A stretch of 10,050 nucleotides of DNA from Gammaproteobacteria bacterium (GTDB lineage Bacteria > Pseudomonadota > Gammaproteobacteria > GRL18): the NCBI GenBank assembly GCA_013139395.1, contig WTAX01000511.1, positions 1 to 10,050 of the forward strand. Direction: 5' to 3'. Below the pieces are notes generated by a model that saw nothing but the letters and a program-made list of their open reading frames with translations, made no database searches and was not told where the DNA came from. Position 1 is the stretch's first letter. Every line of letters begins with the position of its first letter. The position numbers were made by a program, and so were the translations under genes. Shown here one piece after another: positions 5,389-10,050 of the stretch.

Positions 5389-7618
5389 AAATACATACAA
5401 AGTTTCAAGCAATGTTGTTGCTTTTAGTGTCAGTTTTTTATTGCTGGCCATCGCATTAGTCAGTTTAATGTTAGGCTATTGGCAGATGAGTCTGGAACCC
5501 AGATTATCGGAAGCAGCCAATACTCACGCACAACTTGTTGGTCACTCACAAGCCGCCAGTCTGGCAACTATTATCTCTTCAAAAAATCCTGAAGAGATGA
5601 AAAATAATCTTGATAAAGAAGTGGATCGTATTTTACTTCTTACAGAACCAATGACTAAAGCAAAACTATTTAAAAGAATTTCAATCCAATTGGATTACGA
5701 TGTTGTTCAGGCTCTTTCAGGCAGTTTGAATTTTACTCGTGGTAATGAACACTGCGAAAATTGCATCCAGGTAGAAAATGCGCTTTATTCAAATTCGAAT
5801 GATGAATTATTGGGTATAGTTAAGTTCACACTTAATAAAGAAATTTTTCTAAAACTGAAAAATGATCTGGAACATAGGTTATTTACAGAAGCCTTAGTGG
5901 TTTTTTTACTGCTGTTTTTTGTCTGGTTTATTACCCTTAATCTGATCATCAGACTCAATAAACAAAAATACTCGAGAAAACAGATAGAAGATGCTTTACG
6001 ACAAAATGAAAAGAAATATTATCGTCTGACAAACAATCTGAATAACTATTTTACTTATAGAAAAGACACTAATGGTGAAATAATACACATGAGCGATTCG
6101 GTAGAACAAGTCATCGGTTATTCGCTTGATGATATTATGATAAATTTTGACAAATATACTACTGGTTCTGAAAGCACTCTTGCCAATATACAAAAAACAG
6201 CCTTTGATGACGAGCAAATAAGCTATGAAGTTGAAGTGAAAGCAAAAGACGGCAGTATTCATAATATTGAATTATCAGAAATAACCATTCGTGATAATGA
6301 TAATCAAATTATAGAATACGAAGGAATTGCTCATGATATCACTGAACAGAAAAGATATGAAAAACAATTGTCTGATTCTAAAGAACAGGCTGAACTGGCG
6401 AATAAAATAAAAAGCCAGTTCCTTGCCAATATGAGTCATGAAATCAGAACACCTTTGAATGGCATTATTGGCCTGGGGCAAGTGTTATTAAAAAGTGAAT
6501 TGACCAGCAAGCAGCGCTTACATTTACAAAAAATTAATACCTCTTCTGATTTACTACTGCATCTGGTTAACGAAATTCTTGATTTTTCAAAAGTAGAATC
6601 TGGTCAAATGGAATTAGATAAAGTTAACTTTTCTATTCAGGATGTTGTCAATAATGTCTGTGAACTGCTGATAGATAAAGCAATACAAAAAAATATTCAG
6701 CTGAGTTTTTTTATTGAACCTGATGTTCCAGATATTATGATGGGTGATCCATTACGATTGAGTCAGATTTTAATGAATATTACCAATAATGCTATTAAAT
6801 TTACCGAACAGGGTAAAATTGACATTCATGTTGATCTCAGCATGAAAGATGAACACTCTTATACTCTGCTGTTTAAGATTAAAGATACTGGTATTGGTCT
6901 TTCTCCAAAAGACATTAGTAAATTATTTAAGGAGTTTTCTCAGGTGGATAGCTCAATGAGTCGTAAATTTGGAGGTACGGGACTTGGCCTGGCAATCTGT
7001 AAAAAATTAGCTCATTTGATGCAAGGACGTATCTGGGTAGAAAGTCAACCTGAGTTCGGCAGTACATTCTTTTTTACTGTGCGTTTAGAACGAATTTCTA
7101 CTGAAAAAAATACTGACTTTTATAAGTCCAATAAGGAGATAAAATCAGATAACACATTTCATTCGTTAGATGATAATGATTTTAATGCTAGTCAATCAAT
7201 TGAATCAGGATCTTCAGTACCAAAGATTCTGCTTGCCGAGGATAATAAGATTAATCAGGTCGTTGCTCTAAATTTTCTAGAAGAGGTAGAAGCTGAAGTT
7301 GTTGTCGTTAATAATGGGCGTGAAGCACTGGAACGAGTTCAGAAAGAACATTTTTCATTAATATTAATGGATCTTCAAATGCCTGAAATGGATGGTTTTG
7401 AAGCAATGGAGCATATTAGGGCTATACCTGCTTATGCCAATTTACCCATTATTGCCATGACTGCTCATGCCATGCTGGGTGATAGAGAAAGGTGTTTGAA
7501 AAAAGGAATGAATGACTATTTGGCTAAACCAGTTGATATGGATATCCTTATTGATACTGTTAATAGGTGGCTCAATATCAATCATAGTGATACAAATACT
7601 TCAATCACAGATCACTGA
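5378..7618 (+). CDS. Membrane hybrid sensor histidine kinase (PAS-HisKA-HATPase-REC)
   Basis: This 746-residue inner-membrane kinase has TM1 at about 13-35, a periplasmic domain of about 135 residues, and TM2 at about 172-193. The periplasmic domain contains C126-E-N-C129, a CxxC pair next to a histidine, suited to metal or redox sensing (inference). No HAMP is evident; a short basic helix leads to a PAS domain (about 210-325, ending IAHDITEQKRYE). HisKA follows with the phosphorylated H354 in FLANMSHEIRTPLNG. The ATPase domain shows the N box (NITNNAIKF), G1 (DTGIGL), F box and G2 (GGTGLGLAICKKL). The C-terminal receiver has E621/D622, phosphoacceptor D665, T695 and K717, all intact. There is no Hpt or output domain, so the phosphate must leave through a protein encoded elsewhere. 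The start lies inside the preceding gene. Co-transcription with the YfiR-like protein and receptor suggests it senses a periplasmic state set by them. Confidence 0.95.
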   Translation: MNLKNTYKVSSNVVAFSVSFLLLAIALVSLMLGYWQMSLEPRLSEAANTHAQLVGHSQAASLATIISSKNPEEMKNNLDKEVDRILLLTEPMTKAKLFKRISIQLDYDVVQALSGSLNFTRGNEHCENCIQVENALYSNSNDELLGIVKFTLNKEIFLKLKNDLEHRLFTEALVVFLLLFFVWFITLNLIIRLNKQKYSRKQIEDALRQNEKKYYRLTNNLNNYFTYRKDTNGEIIHMSDSVEQVIGYSLDDIMINFDKYTTGSESTLANIQKTAFDDEQISYEVEVKAKDGSIHNIELSEITIRDNDNQIIEYEGIAHDITEQKRYEKQLSDSKEQAELANKIKSQFLANMSHEIRTPLNGIIGLGQVLLKSELTSKQRLHLQKINTSSDLLLHLVNEILDFSKVESGQMELDKVNFSIQDVVNNVCELLIDKAIQKNIQLSFFIEPDVPDIMMGDPLRLSQILMNITNNAIKFTEQGKIDIHVDLSMKDEHSYTLLFKIKDTGIGLSPKDISKLFKEFSQVDSSMSRKFGGTGLGLAICKKLAHLMQGRIWVESQPEFGSTFFFTVRLERISTEKNTDFYKSNKEIKSDNTFHSLDDNDFNASQSIESGSSVPKILLAEDNKINQVVALNFLEEVEAEVVVVNNGREALERVQKEHFSLILMDLQMPEMDGFEAMEHIRAIPAYANLPIIAMTAHAMLGDRERCLKKGMNDYLAKPVDMDILIDTVNRWLNINHSDTNTSITDH

Positions 7619-7653
7619 ACTAAAAATTGCTGCTGAACAATTTAAAATATTAA

Positions 7654-7681
7654 TTGAATGCAGTAATTAAGCGAATATATG
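7654..7681 (+). promoter_or_regulatory. Weak candidate promoter before the thioesterase gene
   Basis: ttgaat (7654-7659) and tatatg (7676-7681) are separated by 16 nt and each match the sigma70 consensus at four of six bases. The 97-bp gap after the kinase gene has no terminator-like hairpin, so read-through from the receptor operon is equally possible. Confidence 0.25.
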
Positions 7682-7715
7682 GTAAATTTGGTTTAAGTAG
7701 ATAAGGAAATAAGAA

Positions 7716-8168
7716 GTGATAGATAAAGAGCAAATTCCCAAAGAATTATTACTTCTCTTAGAAGAAAAATTTCATGGTAAAATGGATGAAATTGATTTTC
7801 CACCGCCTGTGTTTGCTGCAATGAAGGGTGAACTGATTGATTATAATATTGAACAAGAATTTTTAATCAATCGATTTCCAATACTAACAGAGCAGCTTAA
7901 TCCCTATGGCAATATGCAGGGAGGCATAATAGCCGCTGCTATTGATAACACGATCGGGCCATTGAGTATGCTGGTTTCACCACCTAATTTTACGCGCCAT
8001 ATCGAAGTAAAATATAGCCAGGTTGTCTCTGCTGAACTTGATTATATTTATGTGACAGCCAAATTTATCCAGAAAAAAAAACGGCAACTATTTTTTGAAG
8101 CAGTTGTTGAAGATAGTCATGGTGAAAAATTAGCTTCAGCAAAATCAATACATTGGCTTATTGAGTAA
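7716..8168 (+). CDS. Hotdog-fold thioesterase, PaaI-like
   Basis: The 150-residue cytoplasmic protein has the length and pattern of a hotdog-fold acyl-CoA thioesterase of the PaaI type, enzymes that hydrolyse acyl- or aryl-CoA thioesters. The key motif is NPYGNMQGGIIAAAIDNTIG: the G69-G70 turn that starts the hot-dog helix and D77 at the usual acidic catalytic position. The residue before the glycines is Q68 where many PaaI enzymes have histidine; proteins with this MQGG form look like a recognisable subgroup from memory. The strands RHIEVKYSQVV, YIYVTAKFIQ and QLFFEAVVED complete the sheet. Translation starts at GTG 7716 with aagga eight bases upstream. The next gene follows after 22 bases. 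The substrate cannot be inferred, and lack of any adjacent CoA-pathway gene leaves its pathway open. Confidence 0.85.
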   Translation: MIDKEQIPKELLLLLEEKFHGKMDEIDFPPPVFAAMKGELIDYNIEQEFLINRFPILTEQLNPYGNMQGGIIAAAIDNTIGPLSMLVSPPNFTRHIEVKYSQVVSAELDYIYVTAKFIQKKKRQLFFEAVVEDSHGEKLASAKSIHWLIE

Positions 8169-8190
8169 AATAATATAACAAGGAAAGGTA

Positions 8191-9546
8191 ATGAATAAAA
8201 AACATGGATGGTCTTTTATAATTATGATGATGATGATTAATATCTGTATTAATCATCAAGTTAGCGCTAACAGTTTTAATCAATTAAAAAAAAATAAAGT
8301 ATTACTTGAAGCAGAACAATTTACTCAATTAGAAAATGAATTAAAAAACATACTCAATTCCATTGATTCTGGAGAAGTCCTGGATACTAAAATTGCCGAT
8401 GCATATCTTGCCTTCGCAACGGGAGATCCAAAACAGAAAGAAAAAATTGATGCATGGATTACCTCTAAGCCAGACTCTGCTCTGGGCTATTTAGCACGAT
8501 GTAACTATTATGAAGCTGTTGGTATGCTGCATCGGGGACGTAGATATGTGTCGAATACGGCAAGAAAAAGTTTGAGACAAATGCGTGATGATTTTATTCA
8601 GGCAATTCCAGATTGTAATAAAGCAATCACGTTGAATAATAAACTATCACTGGCTTATGCACTCATTACAAGAATGGCGATGGTATTAGGGCAGGATAAG
8701 CTGGTAAAAACCGCAACCACTCTCGGATTGAATGAAATTCCTGATTCGTACTTAATACATGATCAGTACTTCTTCAGCTTTACATCACGTTGGGGAGGCT
8801 CTATGTATGAATTACAAAATGCTATTAGCTCCCGATTTGAGCAGCTAAGCAGCGATGATAAACTCAGTCCTTTATTAGGTTTTGATTTGTATTTTAAAGG
8901 TCGTGAAGCTGATCAGCATAAAAATTATGAACAGGCACTTAATTTTTATCAACGTGCAGAAAAAGAATATCATTTCAACAGCAAAATTGATCAAGCTGAT
9001 ATGTTGTATCAATTGAAGAGAAAGGATGAGGCGCGTGAAATATATGAGCAGCTTATAAAAAATGGTACGCTGAAATTAGCTCCCTATAATAAAATGGCGG
9101 CAATAATGAATTCAAAAAACAAACATAACGAAGCCATTGACTATCTGGATAAGCTCATTGAAATAGAGCCGTATAATCCGAATAACCTGACCTATCGGGG
9201 TATCACTTATCTATGGTTGAAAGATGCAAAAAAAGCAAAAGCTGATTATGACAAAAGCATGGTCTACGGTAAATACAATGCTTATGCACGTTATAATCGC
9301 GGCAAATCAAACATGTATGCCGATCCAAAAGAAGCCCGAAAAGATTTACGGGCAGCCTATGAGTTACGTCCTGATATAATTAATTATGCATTTTTTTATG
9401 GCGTGATATTATATGAACAAAAAGACTGCCGCTACACTGGCCCTTTTACCGTTTATGACAAATTGTGTGCTAATAAAAAATGTGATGAAAAAAAGATCAG
9501 CTGGGTTAAAGATGTTTTATTAAAAGCAAAAAAATCATGCGGATAA
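8191..9546 (+). CDS. Secreted TPR-type repeat protein with a DUF4034-like N-terminal region
   Basis: A signal peptide (about 1-27, cleavage near VSA/NS) sends this 451-residue protein to the periplasm or beyond. Residues about 35-220 resemble DUF4034, recognisable by the LARCNYYEAVGMLHRGR block, the downstream aspartate-rich helix pair, and SRWGGSMYELQNAI. Residues about 232-415 contain tetratricopeptide-type helical pairs, for example YEQALNFYQRAEKEY, HNEAIDYLDKLIEIEPYNP and AKKAKADYDKSMVYG, which normally mediate protein binding. The C-terminal tail has four cysteines (C413, C426, C431, C450), likely disulfide-bonded. The ribosome binding site is strong (aggaaagg before ATG). It lies 22 bases after the thioesterase gene and 17 before a small secreted protein, suggesting one operon and a possible functional pair with the latter. 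Its actual function is unknown. A run of four ATG codons occurs in the signal peptide. Confidence 0.82.
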   Translation: MNKKHGWSFIIMMMMINICINHQVSANSFNQLKKNKVLLEAEQFTQLENELKNILNSIDSGEVLDTKIADAYLAFATGDPKQKEKIDAWITSKPDSALGYLARCNYYEAVGMLHRGRRYVSNTARKSLRQMRDDFIQAIPDCNKAITLNNKLSLAYALITRMAMVLGQDKLVKTATTLGLNEIPDSYLIHDQYFFSFTSRWGGSMYELQNAISSRFEQLSSDDKLSPLLGFDLYFKGREADQHKNYEQALNFYQRAEKEYHFNSKIDQADMLYQLKRKDEAREIYEQLIKNGTLKLAPYNKMAAIMNSKNKHNEAIDYLDKLIEIEPYNPNNLTYRGITYLWLKDAKKAKADYDKSMVYGKYNAYARYNRGKSNMYADPKEARKDLRAAYELRPDIINYAFFYGVILYEQKDCRYTGPFTVYDKLCANKKCDEKKISWVKDVLLKAKKSCG

Positions 9547-9563
9547 ATAAATAAGGAGTAACT

Positions 9564-9902
9564 ATGAAAAAAAATATTTCAGTGATAACGAGTATTTGTC
9601 TTTTTCTTTTTGCACCGATAATATATGCCGGTGGTTCAGGCTGGACGGATATTGTTAACATTGCGGAGTTGGTTCCGACAGCTCGTCATTACTATGAGTT
9701 GAAACTCCAGGTTAAGGAAAATCCCAGCGACTGTCGAAATAAAGAATGGTTCTATCAGGATTATAGTGCCACGGGGTCAGATAAAATGTTTGACACATTA
9801 CTAAAAGGAGTAACATCAGGTTTTAAATTACGAGTCTATGTGACGGGAAGATGTAATTTAAATGGCTATTCTGAGATCACATCTGTTAGTATTAGTCCTT
9901 AA
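9564..9902 (+). CDS. Small secreted two-cysteine protein of unknown function
   Basis: The 112-residue product has a clear Sec signal peptide (about 1-22: KKN, hydrophobic core, cleavage near IYA/GG). The mature part of about 90 residues contains exactly two cysteines, C57 and C97, which would form one disulfide in the periplasm, and reads as mostly beta-strand (HYYELKLQV, FKLRVYVTG, SEITSVSIS). I do not recognise the family and see no catalytic motif. The ribosome binding site is excellent (aaggag, five bases before ATG). It follows the TPR/DUF4034 gene by only 17 bases, so the two are probably made together and may interact; that is inference. A C-rich hairpin lies about 40 bases downstream. 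Confidence 0.82.
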   Translation: MKKNISVITSICLFLFAPIIYAGGSGWTDIVNIAELVPTARHYYELKLQVKENPSDCRNKEWFYQDYSATGSDKMFDTLLKGVTSGFKLRVYVTGRCNLNGYSEITSVSISP

Positions 9903-9943
9903 ATCTAACTAGTGTTCATCCATAAATAGCTGTTTCTTTTCTT

Positions 9944-9962
9944 CCCCCTTTTTCAAAGGGGG
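9944..9962. terminator. Hairpin after the last gene, possible terminator
   Basis: ccccctttttcaaaggggg folds as an 8-bp perfect stem (9944-9951 with 9955-9962) with a 3-nt loop. It begins 42 bases after the stop at 9902, the right place to end the operon, but the 3' side runs into acagagg rather than T residues. It may simply be the first unit of the repeat cluster that follows. Confidence 0.4.
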
Positions 9963-9965
9963 ACA

Positions 9966-10050
9966 GAGGGGGTTTAAGTTGTTGATTTGCAACCCCCTCA
10001 ATCCCCCTTCTACCAAAAGTAGGCGCCCTGAGGCGAAGAAGGGGGAGGTT
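9966..10050. repeat. Cluster of C-rich/G-rich inverted repeats, continuing past the window
   Basis: gagggggtt (9966-9974) is the exact complement of aaccccctc (9991-9999). Next, cccccttct (10003-10011) is the exact complement of agaaggggg (10037-10045), enclosing smaller palindromes ctac/gtag (10010-10022) and cgcc-ctga-ggcg (10024-10035). The core ccctcaatcccc is shared with the hairpin repeat near 1046. Such nested, GC-rich units in AT-rich DNA are typical of a dispersed palindromic intergenic repeat. The element is cut by the window end. Confidence 0.7.

Noticed and set aside
5996..6481. Two minus-strand frames opposite the PAS and HisKA regions
   Set aside because: They sit antisense to conserved kinase domains and read as random phenylalanine/isoleucine-rich sequence caused by AT-rich codons.
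7593..7670. +1 frame running past the kinase stop (QSQITELKIAAEQFK...)
   Set aside because: It looked like a frameshifted C-terminal extension, but the receiver domain ends normally before the stop and the extra frame is short with no recognised domain.
8221..8238. atg tandem run in the TPR-protein signal peptide as a phase-variation tract
   Set aside because: The unit is three bases, so slippage would add or remove methionines without shifting the frame.
9944..10050. CRISPR array
   Set aside because: The repeats are inverted and nested, differ in length, and lack regular spacers or direct repeat units.

Overview
The window is an AT-rich stretch of a Gram-negative chromosome. An outer-membrane TonB-dependent receptor, an LpoB-type lipoprotein, a periplasmic YfiR-like protein and several Sec signal peptides all require a two-membrane envelope. 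The protein families (LpoB, the long zinc-ribbon form of PhnA, YfiR/DUF4154, hybrid histidine kinase) fit a gammaproteobacterium best. I cannot name the genus from sequence alone. All recognised genes lie on the + strand.

Left part (1-2177): a 5'-truncated LpoB-like lipoprotein gene overlaps by one base a conserved alpha-helical protein of unknown function. After a C-rich hairpin repeat come a four-helix membrane protein of unknown function and a PhnA-family zinc-ribbon protein. The PhnA gene has its own candidate promoter, whose -35 lies inside an 8-bp-arm palindrome.

Middle (2178-2655): a 480-bp gap without a convincing gene. It is dominated by a fold-back element of about 187 bp with near-perfect terminal inverted repeats, which looks like a MITE or a large structured hairpin.

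Core (2656-7618): a tightly packed three-gene operon encoding a TonB-dependent receptor (probably starting at an unusual TTG), a periplasmic YfiR-like/DUF4154 protein, and a membrane hybrid sensor kinase (periplasmic domain with a CxxC, PAS, HisKA, HATPase, REC). The second and third genes overlap by 11 bp. The layout suggests a pathway from outer membrane through periplasm to cytoplasm: the receptor or its substrate status would be relayed by the YfiR-like protein to the kinase. No output regulator is present in the window. This is the most interesting system here; its ligand and output are unknown.

Right part (7716-9902): a second run of closely spaced genes encodes a hotdog-fold (PaaI-like) thioesterase, a secreted DUF4034/TPR-type repeat protein, and a small secreted two-cysteine protein of unknown function. 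The window ends inside a cluster of C-rich/G-rich inverted repeats (9944-10050) that share a core with the short hairpin near 1041-1080, so they are probably members of one dispersed palindromic repeat family.
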